The notes: generated by a model not told the origin, from the letters alone. Positions 48,651 through 60,832 are shown, numbered from the stretch's first letter. The stretch is 64,000 nt of DNA from Drosophila pseudoobscura (GCF_009870125.1 NC_046683.1:12276001-12340000), one strand, 5' to 3'. Numbers and translations: made by a program.

Positions 48651-49812
48651 TAAAGTGGATGCGTGTAACGTCAAGAAGGAAGCGTTCCGACCCCATAAAG
48701 TATATATATTCTTGATCAGCATCAATTGCCGAGTCGATAGAGCCATTTTTGTCCTTCCGTCTGTCCGTCCCTAGCGCCTAGTTTTCAAAGGCTACAAGAG
48801 CTAGAGCAACGAAATTCTGAAAGAAATTTTTGAAGAAAATCTGTGGCTTCCACAATTTTAAAGATACGAGAAAACCAAAAACGCAGAATCGTAGAGAATG
48901 ACTATTTCTTCTAGACTGCAGAGTCTGGACCTGCCCGTATCATTATTAAAGCCAGAATGAAGAACACAATTTCATTTTCTCGCTCTGTCTCTTTCTTACA
49001 CACAAGTTTCATGGTCGGCTTTGCCTATCGCTAAAAGTGAGCGCCTAGATCTCAGAGACTATAAAAACTAGAGTAACTGAATTTGGTATACCCACTCCTG
49101 TGATATCGAACCAGCACAAGTGTATTATAAAATTTCGCCCCACCCCCTTCTGCCCCCGCAAAAGACGAAAATCTGTGGCATCTACAATTTTGAAGATACT
49201 GAGAAAATTAATAATTCACAATCGTAGAGAATGACCACATTCTCATTGCTATTGTAACCAAAAGGGACAAATCAATTTGCAGTGGCTACGCAGCGACCGA
49301 TTAAACGTTCTGACTGATTTTCTGTCTCTCTCGCACGCACTCTTTGTCGTGTCGTCAAAGCGCCGTCTGGCGGAAGAGAGCCATGCTGACTATGTATCGG
49401 GTATAAATGTAGAGTTGCGGTCGCAGCAGCACTCCCACTCTTTTTTTTTTTTTTGTATTTGCCTTTTTTTCAATTCTCACGCCAACACCACCCTTTTTAG
49501 AAGAGCGTGAGTGTGAATAAGAAAGAGAGAAATGATTGAGCACGTGGAAGGGGGTGGAGTCGGCACTGCAATTTAATTTGTTCCGTCTGGCTATAATAAT
49601 GATCCGATCTGATCCAGACTCGTCAATCTGGTAGATATGGTCATTCTCTATGATTCTGCGTTTTTACTTTTCTCGACTCGGTTTTCTTATGCTGATCAAG
49701 AATATATATGTTTTATAGGGTCGGAAACGATTCCTTCTGGACGTTACACACATCCACTTTTCCAACAAATCTAATATATCCCTATACTTTTCGAGTAACG
49801 GGTGTACTAAAG
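48650..49812 (+). mobile_element. Helitron-like (DINE-1 type) element with long inverted ends
   Basis: Nonautonomous repeat of about 1.1 kb. Its ends are imperfect inverted copies of each other for about 75 bases (48652-48724 and 49687-49761), including AAGTGGATG, TAACGTC, TTCCGACCC and TATATATTCTTGATCAGCA. Inside are CTGTCCGTC-type words, the motif AATCGTAGAGAATGAC twice (near 48890 and 49223) and a GA-rich block (49515-49535). The right end matches 18085-18411. It has no protein-coding capacity. Family assignment is from memory; the internal structure is directly visible. Confidence 0.65.
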
Positions 49813-50979
49813 CAACCACGACTCCGTTGTTCGTCGATGCTTTGGACAATGTTAAGTCCGTCCCAGAATTCAACAACAATATACACAGTCTTTGTCGAGC
49901 TGCAGAAAAGAATTAACTTTCAGTCCGAAAACGCAAAGGTCCCAAGAATCCGGTCCAAGGTTGGATCCGGTTTTAATGCCCTTCTCTCATTAGACTTTGC
50001 TAACTTACTAGCTGAAAGAACAGTAGCAGCCTTATCGGTAAATCATGCAGTGAGAACTAGAGAAACATATGCATCAGTATTTCTTTCCAGTTGAGCTGGG
50101 AGCAGCGATGCGGCAGAGATTATAAATTGTTCCCCTTTTAGATACAATTTTTCCGAATTACTAGCTGTGTCCCTGCATCATCCCTGATACGATCGAAGCT
50201 TTAAGAGTAAAACTAGTATGCCCCTTTACCTTAATACATTCTGGATTTTTTGCTTATACCGATATGATTTGTCCGGTTTTTCAATTTCTGGCCCAAGCTT
50301 TTTGAGACCTTGACCAGAAATCAAGTTCGCAACAACGATAGATTTGTGCTAACGCTTGTGGTGTGTTGGGTCACCAACAGGAACAGCTGATTCCAATAAT
50401 ATCGTTTCTCTGCTGCTGCGCTGCCACCCAGATCGACTAAAATAGATACAAAAAAAATCGAACTTGGTTTAGTTTTTAATCAATGGAATTTCGATTCAAC
50501 TAATTAATCCATCTCTCTTGAAATAATTGTATTTGTTGGGACTGGCTAAAGCATACATATATTTCTCTCGCTCACACTTCATGATTTTCCTACACCATTT
50601 TTGTCTGTTGTCACTGCCTTGCATTGAAATGTAGCGCAGAAGCAGGTGACTGAAGCAGATGTTTTTCTGCCAGGCGGTGCTGCCAGACCGCTTGAATAAG
50701 TAGCATGTCGATTAATTTATGTACATATATCGATATATATATATTGTTCTGCTGTGCATGCCCCAAGCGAAAAATTTAAATGCTAGCGATGGACGATTTT
50801 TGTTCCGTTGATGGAAATTCGCTTAGATCAAAATAATGAATTAAATTCTGACCGACTATACACTTTTTAGAAAGAGATTTAGTTAGTGTTGAAATGCTGC
50901 TGCCAAAACACGTCTCCGTCTTTGGACCATACCCTTGACAGCGACTGCCAATGCGCCATCGGGACGGATTCGGGTTAAA
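49813..50979. other. Spacer and 5' region of MADF gene
   Basis: Unique sequence with no supported gene. The last 100 bases are presumed leader of the MADF gene; an out-of-frame ATG at 50951 precedes the chosen start. Contains ATCGAT/TATATA near 50730-50745. Confidence 0.5.
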
Positions 50980-52627
50980 ATGCCGAAGGGATCCGCGGCT
51001 ATTCCCAAGCGTCGGACGCGAGGAGCGATGAACCAGCCAGTGCTTGGGACAAACGATCGCATCGATTTGAAACCGGAAGAGGAACAGGATAATATTCTCA
51101 GTATGGACGGTAAACGTAATGAAAACGGTTAGTTAGCAAGCAGCTATTAAAGCCACTTTTCCGTCTCTTGCAGGATACGAATTTGCCAATCTGACGGGGT
51201 ATGACTCTGTGATGAGTCTCGACTCGAGTCCAGATGGCAGCTTCGTGGAAGTTACCATCGACCCCACCACTAACGCGACAGCCACGGCAGCTGGTACCTC
51301 GTCCAGGGACACCGCTACCACTTGTGACACTAGTAGCCCCAAAGATAGCAGAAAACCACTAGACAGATTTTTGGAGCAGCGACAGCTGATCAAGGCGGTG
51401 CGCAAACGACGAGTCCTCTATGATAGCAAGAGTCCGCGCTTCCAGGACAGGGAATTCAAGAATAAAGTGTGGCGTAGCATTGCCAGACGCCTATCCATGG
51501 AGGTGGAAGACTGCGTTGATATGTGGACCGAGCTGCGCTTCAAATTCCAGTGCCATAAGCGTGACATGTACAACTATAAGCGGAAAATTGTCCAGCGTCG
51601 TCCGCCCGGCAGGCGCCCCTTTATGTTGCACGAGGAGGAGATGCTGTTCCTGTACCCGCACGTGGCCAGCGATTCGTTGCAGCGGGAGCAGAGCGTAGCG
51701 AAGTCTGTCAGCGCTCCAGAGACAGAGTACCCCGTTTTGCCGGTGTATACCACACAGCCAGTGGCCATTATCGATTTGGATCTGGACGGGGACAGTTTCC
51801 GGATAACGCGCGATATACGTCAGCTAATCCGTGCCGTAAAGGCCTATCCCCAACTGTACGATACGGCCAATTCCAGCTACAACGATTACCGCCATCGCGG
51901 CCTCATCTGGGGCGCCATATCCAATGAGCTGCGGGAAAAGGCCACCAAACTGATGAAATCCTGGCTCGTGCTGCAGACGCGCTACGAGTGGGAGGTGAAC
52001 CAGGGTCCTGATGCTGCCTCCGAGCTGATGAAATTGATGATTTTCTTAATACCGCACATGCCCCAGATGAAAGATTCGGTTTACAAGACTTCTCAGTACC
52101 TGGCAACTGCCTGGCACGATCCCATCGAACAGTTTCGCAGTGTGATGTCTCTGATCAATATGGTGAAGAGCAATCCAGAGCTGGTCCAGCTCACCGATGA
52201 GCATCTGCACCACAAGGCAAAGCCTTTGGCATATCACGAGCTCTGGCAGAAGGTCGCTACCCAAGTGAACACCACACCCCAACGCTGTGAGGTCACCTGG
52301 CTGGTGTTGCGCTCCTTTCACAGCGAACTGGTTGAGATGCGGCTGGCCGGCTATAAGCTGCAGGATAAATGGTTCTTCGAGAGTACCATCACCTCGATAT
52401 ACAGGACGGTTGTGGAGCGCGCCGTAAACCGCGAGGGCCAGAAGAAGAACATTGGCCGCGATCCGAATACGCGATCGCCCATGGCCACTGTGGCCCTGCT
52501 GGACAGTATGACGGACGATACACAAAAAACAGAAAAGCCAGCACCACGTATGCCGCTGGCTATTGTCTATCCGTCCGCTGCTGTAAAAGCCGTTTTTCAG
52601 AATCCCACCCAAACCATTGGCTCCAGT

Positions 52628-52676
<49 letters not shown>

Positions 52677-55339
52677 CCATCACCATCACCACCACTAAAA
52701 CCCCTACAAACCTAAGCATCAGCTCAGTCAGCAGCAGTAGCAGCAGCAGCAGCCCCATCACCACCACCAGCACCAGCACCACCACAATGGCCACAGCCTC
52801 TATAGCCACAGCCACAAGTTCAGTGAGCACTTCCTGCCCCCCAAGCACCGGGAAGGATGGCTTGAAGTGCGTGAACGTCTCGAAAACGAAGGTGTCCATT
52901 CCGTCGGTTAAGATGCCACCAAGGACTGTACAGGCTGTACAGGATGGGAGTCCAGGGTCCAAAGTACTTGTGGTTTGTCGCAGTCTGCCGATGCCGTCTC
53001 AAGCACCCGGATATGGGATACGATCTGGACCTGCTCCTGCTTCCGCTACTCCTGCTTCCGCTGCTCCTGCTCCTGCTTCCGCTGCTCCTGCTCCTGCTCC
53101 TGCTTCCGCTGCTCCTGCTCCTGCTGATGATTCTCCTCCTGCGTCTCCTGCGTCTCCTGCTACTGCTTCTCCTCCTGCTGCTGCAATTAGCTTGCCATTA
53201 ACAAATCCGGCTGATGTTGCCGGTCCACCAAAAAATGGAAAAAGTACAGGTACCCTGACAGCGGCGACATCGACTAGTCCAAAAAAAGAAGCAGCAGCTT
53301 CAAGCGGAGCCTTGAAAAGAAAGCGACCGTCGACCAGTGACAATGGCAGCAGCAGCATCGATAGTATTGGCAGCCAATCCTCGGCGAGCGAAAACGAATC
53401 GGAATCCGCATCGGAGTCGAGTGATGTGCAATTGCCGGCAATAGCAAACACCCGCCTGCAAATGCAGATCATTAGCAACATTAAAGTGGATTTTGAGGAG
53501 GATTCGGTAGTTGGCCACTTGCTGCGTATCTATGGCGGGGCCCTGACCACCCGCTACACGATGAATATGGCGCGTGTCGGCTCACTCATTCGAGAGGTGA
53601 TGGGAATACCGATCCTGCACAGCAGCCATCCGAAGTTGGCGAACAGGAAATCCGAATTTTGGGGCAGTGTGGCCAGGAAATTCTACATGCCAGGTATACC
53701 TTTTGACCTTTTGACCTTTGAGTCCATGCACTCACGGCACTTTTCATTTATAATTTTTCCAGCCGATGCCTGTCGCGCCCTTTGGAAATTCCTGAGCGAA
53801 AACATCAGCCTGTTCCCGGCGATCGCGCCCATGCCGGAACTGATGGGCCCCCACAAGAGCTCCCACAAGAATTGGGAGAAATCCAATCGCCTATTCAGAA
53901 AATTCGAAGAGGTTGCCCGCAAGAATGAATGGAGTAAGGTCAAGGACCAGCTGCCCCTACTCATGATGCACTTCCGCATGTACGAGCATCTGTACTGGGA
54001 CATGCGTAGGCCGCGGCCCGGCGAGACGCCTCAACCGCCACCCGACTGCACCCAAGAGGAGCGCGACGATGTATGGCGGGTGGCCAAGACAAGGTTTCCC
54101 AAGAGTAAGTGGGATTTTCTGTGCCCCTCTCTATTCTTTGAGGAAAATAACATATTTGTGCCCTTCAGTCAATCATCAGGAAGTCTGGTCCACATTCAAG
54201 TATGCCTTTCGCAGCTACATGGACGACCTGGAGATAGGCATTGTGAATCCATGGCCACGCCTGTGGTGGAAGACTTTCGATCAGCTCAGATTCCTTGTGA
54301 ATGTGCGCTATCATCCGCTGGAGCCGTACTACTATATAATCCACAACAAGATCAGGGAGGAGGTGAAGAGTTGCAGTATTTATGAAAAGATGGTAGCACA
54401 GCGCTCGCAGACCAAGTTTTCGGGCAGTCAGGTGCGCATTGACTGGGAAACATTGCCCTGGGACACCGAAGAGGCCAAGCGTTTGCTGACGGGTAAACTG
54501 AGAGCTCCATCTCCAGCCTCCGCTACGGCTCCTGGTTCACCTCAGTCGCCTCTTCGTACCCGTCCGACTTTTGAAGCTCCCAAAGGATTTGACGACACGA
54601 CAATGCCTGATGTTCAAATCAATGGGCAGCGGCAGTTGGCCACGGCATTCCATGCTTCCCCAAAACTGAAACGTACAACGGAGCGAAACCTGCCGATGAT
54701 ATCAGGCTTTGAGGTGACCAGTACTCTGCGGCGATATCCCAACACCTACCGCCGAGTCAGCACCTTCGAGAAGCGCACTGCCTGGATGCAAGTCTCCACA
54801 GAACTGAATGCCACAGGTATGTAAACGCAACTGAGACCCCACAAAATGTCAAACTACATATACTACATCCGCCCTCCCCCCCTTCAACCTTTGCAGTGAC
54901 TGATTGCCGCTTGAGCATGCAGCACGCGCTACGCGAATCGCTTATCCTGAAAATCACTGATCCAGAGAAGCAGTGCCAGATGGGGCAGAACTATTATCGC
55001 CACATGAATGAGATCTACAAGGAGGTGATGCCAGAGACACAGCCCGTCAGTGCCGGCCAGCTGTTGGTGCGAACGCCCCAGCAGCTCAACCAGACACTGG
55101 CCGAACCACCCCCCATGGACGAGGAGTTGACGAAAAACTTCATGCCCGAAATCTCACTAAGCAACTGCAGTCCCCGTCTGACGCTCAAGAACTGGTCCTA
55201 TGCCGTTGCCAATTTCAGTCCTGAAAGCCAGGAAAAGCTGATACAAAAGCTGTCCACTATGTTTGCCAAACACGCGCAGGCATCGAAAGAGGCGAAAGCC
55301 AGAAGAGAATCCACCAAAAAAAAGATTCATCTTGTTTAA
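50980..55339 (+). CDS. Multi-MADF-domain chromatin protein (1,360 aa)
   Basis: Predicted nuclear DNA-binding or chromatin protein of the MADF (Adf-1/Stonewall-type) class. Exons: 50980-51109, 51174-53693, 53763-54104, 54169-54816, 54897-55339 (TAA). The start is ATG at 50980 in context TTAAAATG. MADF-like modules with spaced Trp/Leu patterns lie at about residues 113-207 (RQLIKAVRKRRVLYD ... VWRSIARRL), 258-340 (RQLIRAVKAYPQLYD), 363-455 (more diverged) and 823-890 (SEFWGSVARKFYMP). Further Trp-rich segments lie in exons 3-4. Between modules are a Ser run (52620-52675), Thr/Ser repeats and a Pro-Ala-Ser repeat (53030-53180). The 69-base intron 53694-53762 is stopless and in frame; removal joins FYMP to ADACRALW. 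I cannot name the orthologue. Confidence 0.82.
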
Positions 55340-55433
55340 GTTATTGCTACAGAGAGAGAGAGAGAGAGAGATAGCCACAGTTACACCGTTTACCATCGTT
55401 TCCATATAATTTTTGGTTATTTATAGCACTGTA

Positions 55434-56860
55434 TCTATGAGTTCTATTTTCTATGAATTCTAAAAGTTATCGAAAGTAATGTTGGTTTATTAGATGTTCG
55501 TACATCCATCTTCGAATGATAGGAATGTATCTATGAGTTCTATTTTTTATGAATTCTAAAAGTTATCGAAATTAATGTTTGTTTATAAGATGATCGTACA
55601 TCCATCTTCGATGGATAGCAATGCATCTATGAGTTCTATTTTCTATGAATTCTAAAATTTATCGAAATTAATGTTTGTTTATAAGATGATCGTGTGTATC
55701 TATGAGTTCTATTTTCTATGAATTCTATAAGTTATCAAAAGTAATGTTTGTTTATAAGATGTTCGTACTTCCATCTCCGATGGATAGCAATGCATCTATG
55801 AGTTCTATTTTCTATGAATTCTAAAAGTTATCGAAACTAATGTTTGTTTATAAGATGTTCGTACATCCATCTTCGAATGATAGGAATGTATCTATGAGTT
55901 CTATTTTTTATGAATTCTAAAAGTTATCGAAATTAATGTTTGTTTATAAGATGATCGTGTGTATCTATGAGTTCTATTTTCTATGAATTCTAAAAGTTAT
56001 CGAAATTAATGTTTGTTTATAAGATGTTCGTACATCCATCTTCGAATGATAGCCAATGCATCTATGAGTTCTATTTTCTATGAATTCTAAAAGTTATCGA
56101 AAGTAATATTTGTTTATAAGATGTTCGTACATCCATCTTCGAATGATAGGAATGTATCTATGAGTTCTATTTTCTATGAATTCTAAAAGTTATCGAAATT
56201 AATGTTTGTTTATAAGATGATCGTGTGTATCTATGAGTTCTATTTTCTATGAATTCTATAAGTTATCGAAATTAATGTTTGTTTATAAGATGATCGTACA
56301 TCCATCTTCGATGGATAGCAATGCATCTATGAGTTCTATTTTCTATGAATTCTATAAGTTATCAAAAGTAATGTTTGTTTATAAGATGTTCGTACTTCCA
56401 TCTCCGATGGATAGCAATGCATCTATCAGTTCTATTTTCTATGAATTCTAAAAGTTATCGAAAGTAATATTTGTTTAGAGATGTTCGTACATCCATCTTC
56501 GAATGATAGGAATGTATCTATGAGTTCTATTTTCTATGAATTCTAAAAGTTATCGAAATTAATGTTTGTTTATAAGATGATCGTGTGTATCTATGAGTTC
56601 TATTTTCTATGAATTCTATAAGTTATCGAAATTAATGTTTGTTTATAAGATGTTCGTACATCCATCTCCGATGGATAGCAATGTATCTATGAGTTCTATT
56701 TTCTATGAGTTATCGAAAGTAATATTTGTTTATAAGATGATCGTACATCCATCTTCGATGGATAGCAATGTATCTATGAGTTCTATTTTCTATGAATTCT
56801 ATAAGTTATCAAAAGTAATATTTAGTTATAAGATCCATCCATCTCCGACCATAATCCGCC
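55434..56860. repeat. 96-base minisatellite with higher-order pattern
   Basis: About 16 head-to-tail units, located by the word TCTATGAGTTC (one reads TCTATCAGTTC). Starts are 55434, 55530, 55626, 55699, 55795, 55891, 55964, 56061, 56157, 56230, 56326, 56422, 56517, 56590, 56686, 56773. Spacings are 96 or 73, with the 73-base form recurring after every two or three full units. Each unit has GAATTC, AAGTTATCGAAA and TTTGTTTATAAGATG. It begins about 100 bases after the MADF stop. Because 96 is 3 x 32, short frames over it read as 32-residue repeats, which I take as incidental. Confidence 0.95.
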
Positions 56861-57568
56861 TATGGTGTACTTTAAAAAACCTTGATTATCTGTAAAAAGA
56901 TTTAAAGCGTTATCTTTACTTTAAGCTCAAACTGCATCAGATATTTATATAGTTTATATCCAAAAATTTCAAAAAACGAGCAATAACAAAGCTTTGCTGT
57001 ACAAACCATCGAATAATCATGTATACATATATATAAATTGAGTAATTAAGGAGTAGGCTATAAACAAGACCATTTGAATTCAATTTCATTTTTCGAAAGA
57101 ATACTCTTATATATATTTTAGTTAATTATTTATGTATTTCTAAAGAAATTTTTTTTTTTGAATTCTGTATTTTTTTTTTTTTTTTCTGTTGTTTATAAAC
57201 AATTGTTTTTTGCACACCCTAGCTATAGGAACTAACAACAATTTTTGATAGTCACCCTGCCCCATCTTTTTGGGACACCCTAACTCTGATTATGGTAATA
57301 AAATAGTTCGAAATAGTTGCTGTTCGTTTAATGATAGTTTTCCCACCGCCCTGCCGCCACTTTTATGGGCATCCACGAGGACATCAAAGTAAGCCCCCCA
57401 CAAATTGGGAGCTAGGACAATGGCCTTATGATGTGTGATTGAAGGGATGATTGTCCTGCGCTGGCGCTAAGCGCAGGATCAACTGTAATTCGAATTTAAT
57501 GGGATGCAGGAAAACGATGTGTAGTGGAAAATACAAGCAACGCAAAGCAAGGAAATTTGATTGGGCTT
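56861..57568. other. A/T-rich spacer downstream of minisatellite
   Basis: No gene seen. T runs (57149-57185) and a 9-base-pair stem-loop (TCCTGCGCT/AGCGCAGGA, about 57451-57476) just past the 3' end of the minus-strand Rab gene. Confidence 0.6.
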
Positions 57569-58186
57569 TCACCAACAGCAACCGCCGTTGGTGTTCTTTG
57601 GCGCCGCCGAACCACCCAGGCGGATACTGCCAGAGTCCTGGCCTGGCTCCAGGTGTACCGTGTAGGTGTCAGGGCATTGGGCCTTGTAGATTTCGTGTAT
57701 CTTCAGCGACAGAGTGGCAAAGATTTGGTCCACATTGACGCCGCTTCTGGCGGAGGCCTCACAGAAGGCGAGTCCCTTGCCGTCGGCAAAGGTTACTCCC
57801 TCCAATTGGCTGATCTTGCGGTTCTCCAGATCTTCGCACTTGTTGCCCACGAGGACAATGCTCACGTCCTGCTTGCCGAACGTTTCGATCTCGTCCAGCC
57901 AGCTCAGCAAGCTCTTGAAGCTGGATGGATTTGTGGCGTCGTAGACCAGCAGAATGCCGTGCACCTCCCGGTAGTAGGTGGGCAACAGCGGACGGAAGCG
58001 CTTCTCCCCGGAGGCATCCCAGATGAGCAGCTGCACAACCTCGCCGGCCACCTCAATGTAGTGCATCCCCAACTCCACGCCCACGGAGCTGTGGTACTGG
58101 GCCGTGAACCGTCCGCCCATGAAGCGCTGCAGCAGGCTGGTCTTGCCCACGCCAGAGTCGCCCAACAATAGTAGCTTGAAGTGCAT
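57569..58186 (-). CDS. Divergent intronless Rab-family GTPase (205 aa)
   Basis: Predicted small GTPase of vesicle traffic. ATG at 58186; the same frame is open for some 60 bases upstream but has no earlier ATG before a stop. The P-loop GDSGVGKT is intact. The G3 motif reads WDASGEKRF instead of WDTAGQERF, so the catalytic Gln is Glu. G4 is NKCE for NKxD, and G5 is EASARSG for SAK. The end is GGCCW, a CCX-type prenylation signal for membrane anchoring. Length is normal for a Rab. No introns, changed catalytic motifs and a gene-poor setting suggest a retrogene-like, fast-evolving Rab, as with several insect-specific Rabs. An open frame and intact P-loop argue that it is functional, perhaps with slow hydrolysis. 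Confidence 0.8.
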   Translation of the reverse strand: MHFKLLLLGDSGVGKTSLLQRFMGGRFTAQYHSSVGVELGMHYIEVAGEVVQLLIWDASGEKRFRPLLPTYYREVHGILLVYDATNPSSFKSLLSWLDEIETFGKQDVSIVLVGNKCEDLENRKISQLEGVTFADGKGLAFCEASARSGVNVDQIFATLSLKIHEIYKAQCPDTYTVHLEPGQDSGSIRLGGSAAPKNTNGGCCW

Positions 58187-60474
58187 CTTGAAGTCGGCCC
58201 CCGTATCCACAAAGGAGTTCCAGTCGTAGATTTCAGTTCAGGCACCGGAACGTTCACAGGAGCTCAGACGAGAGGGAACGTTCGAAATGTACTGAAGTAA
58301 GAATCGGAGCTGGTGTCGAATGTCCGGAAAAATGTATGTCAAACGTACATGGATACATGATTATCTTACATCTATCTAAAGGTGTTTCTGGCGAAACCAA
58401 AGGACGGTTTTCTAGTATGGGCCGCGGTCCGAAGTTTCGCTCTTCATTTCAGATCTTGTGGCTTTTATTTGTAGGCCCTCTTTCCAGGCCAAATCAATTT
58501 CCAATGGTTACTCACTTCTTGTTCACACACACTCTTCCTCGTGCAGTGTGCGCCGTCTGGCGGAGTGGAGCGAGGTAGTAAACTGACTGAGTATCGGGTA
58601 TGAATCCAAGCATATACGACAGGCATATTACACAAAGACGGCACTTATCAACATTTAAGCATTTAAATTACTAATATTTAGTGCTCACAATTCAAATTGA
58701 ACTTGTTTACCTTGGCCTTGCTTTGCCTCTATCGCTCGACTAGAATGTGAAAATTCTGCCTGATTTTATCGGATATCGGATGATTTTCCCTACAAAAACC
58801 TAGACTCCCAAGAGTGTACCTCTAAAATTGGAGAAGTCTTGAAAGGTAGGACCCCTTCGGGATAGTTAAAGGGCATTAAGGGCCGTTAGCCTAACGTAAC
58901 ACAGATATGTACTTGTAGCCAACTGTTTCCTGTAAATGTCCATAAAGATTAACATTAAACGGCCCGTGCGGGAGGGGGCGGGGTCTGAGGCGAGGTCGAA
59001 AGTTCAAAATGCTCCAGGACCCCGCGGACTGCCGTCATAATCATTGCCGCATCTGATGGCGATGGCAATAACGTTTGCTCTGGGTGATTAACGCAATTAA
59101 ACAGGTGCTCAAAATGATGTTTCCAGTGGATTAGCCTAGCCCCCCCTTGTACGAGCTGTACGGGAGGAGGCTTAGCGTCGGGAGTCGAGTCCGAACGACT
59201 TGGGGGATGGGATTGGTGGACGGCGGATGAGGGATGGGAATGTCTACGTCCGCTAATAAGGGACACATTAGCAACATGCGCCACACGTTCGCATTATTTC
59301 TGGGCAGAAGAATGGGTGCTTTCGGTGGCTCTCGGTTGGTGGAGTGGTGGATGATGGAGTGGATGGTGGTTGGATGGGGATGACGTTAAAATTCCATTAG
59401 CATCAAACTGGATGCTGGAGCTTGACCTGGAACGACGGCCCGTCTTGATGCTGGATGGATGGATGGTTGGATAGGTGGTTGGATGGTTGGGCACCTTAAT
59501 GGTTGCTCAGGTGTTCGTGGGTATCTGTAGCCGCTGTGGAGGTTCCATTGTTGACTACTCTGTCCCTTGCACTTGTGCAATTGCCTCCAAATGGTTCACA
59601 TGACCTCTCCGCATACCGCATACCACGTAATGAGGCACTTGCTCGGAGGGATTTACAATTTCAGCCATTGTAAGACGCTTCTAAAGTGAATGAACGGAAA
59701 GATACCCTGGATAGCCTTACTGTAGAGCTCTTTTATATCGCAAGTCATTGCAGATGTATCTCTACTCATCTTTAGGCGTATATTCGGCACCAAATAGCCC
59801 ACTTTAATAGACATATATTTATTAATTTATATTCAGACCTATTTCAGCTACCCTTTAGCTTGATCCAGCGCCAGCGTTCAACCAGCCGAGGGGCGCTTCC
59901 GCACGATACGCAATAGTTAAGGGCTCAGCTCAATCCTCCTTCATTTCGCTATATCCCAAAATTCTTTCATAGTCTTTTAATGATTTATATGAAATTTATT
60001 TAAATTAATTTAAATTTAAATTAATTTTTTAATTTAATGAAATATATTTGTTTACTTAATTAATTATTTATTTATGTAGTGAATTTATTTTAATGTGAAA
60101 TTATATTTAATATACCCCTGTTTCTGTTTAAAAACCGAATATTTTATTTAAAAAATATGCTTGTGTTTTTCTTTTACCATGCCAATTTTCTCTGAGTGTA
60201 TGCACATACACTCCGTATTCTGATCGACTCATGGACCATCAACTTTTGAGTCCAGACTCAGCATCTGCTACCCTGTAGCATAGCTGCTGAGATGGCTGGA
60301 GGGGGGCTCATTCAGCGACCACAAAAACTGATAATTGAAGAGTTTTTTTGTTGCGGCCTGGCGCTGTTTTTTTGTGCGTTTCATTTGTTATTCCCATGTT
60401 TTATTGTTAAGAAACACAAAGCATAAAAACAAAAACCAAAAAACCCAACAAACAATAAAAACGCAAACTATTTA
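58187..60474. other. Spacer; no gene seen
   Basis: Includes a stretch resembling the Helitron-like element (about 58505-58605, sharing GCGCCGTCTGGCGG and TATCGGGTAT with 49360-49410), GGATGGTT repeats (59450-59490) and an A/T-only perfect palindrome of 26 bases (60002-60027). Open frames are short and without domains. Confidence 0.55.
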
Positions 60475-60832
60475 ATGACAGAAACCCACACAAACGGCCC
60501 AGAATCGGATTCAGAATGGGTCTCAGAGTCTCAGCATAGTTCAATGGATTGCTACTGGGACACCGACCAGAAACAAGTACGTATCAAAGGCGTATAAATG
60601 TCGAGGAATACGACCAAAAGATACCCATTATGCCTGTACTTTGATGGTACAGTGAAAGTGGAATAAAAAGAACCTTTTGGATCGTATTTCTCCGTGGAAT
60701 TGGGCTTAGTTTTTGACTCAAACTGAGCCAGAAAGCCTGTACTTGTAAAACTACTAAACTTCTAACATTGACTAAGATCGTCTTTCCTTTTCTTCATAGA
60801 TGGAGACTAAGAATCGGATATCTTCATGTTGA
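60475..60832 (+). CDS. Possible two-exon small peptide gene (44 aa)
   Basis: ATG at 60475 opens 34 codons ending exactly at a GTACGT donor (intron 60577-60799, 223 bases). A CCTTTTCTTCATAG acceptor follows, then ten codons and TGA at 60830-60832. The peptide is acidic and Ser-rich with two Trp (ESDSEWVSESQHSS, CYWDTDQK) and no signal peptide. The composition is more protein-like than nearby frames, and the A-rich sequence before it looks like a fly leader. It may be a small-peptide gene or the first exons of a longer one. No match is recognised. Confidence 0.35.

Noticed and set aside
55434..56860. Regular array that at first resembles a CRISPR array
   Set aside because: Units are contiguous 96-base repeats without unique spacers, in a eukaryotic setting; it is a minisatellite.
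56233..56895. Frames of 32-residue repeats (MSSIFYEFYKLSK type) over the minisatellite
   Set aside because: They exist only because 96 is divisible by three; the 73-base units break the frame and no splice or promoter context is seen.
60002..60027. 26-base perfect palindrome of only A and T
   Set aside because: Lies in a long A/T-only stretch where such symmetry is easily produced by chance.
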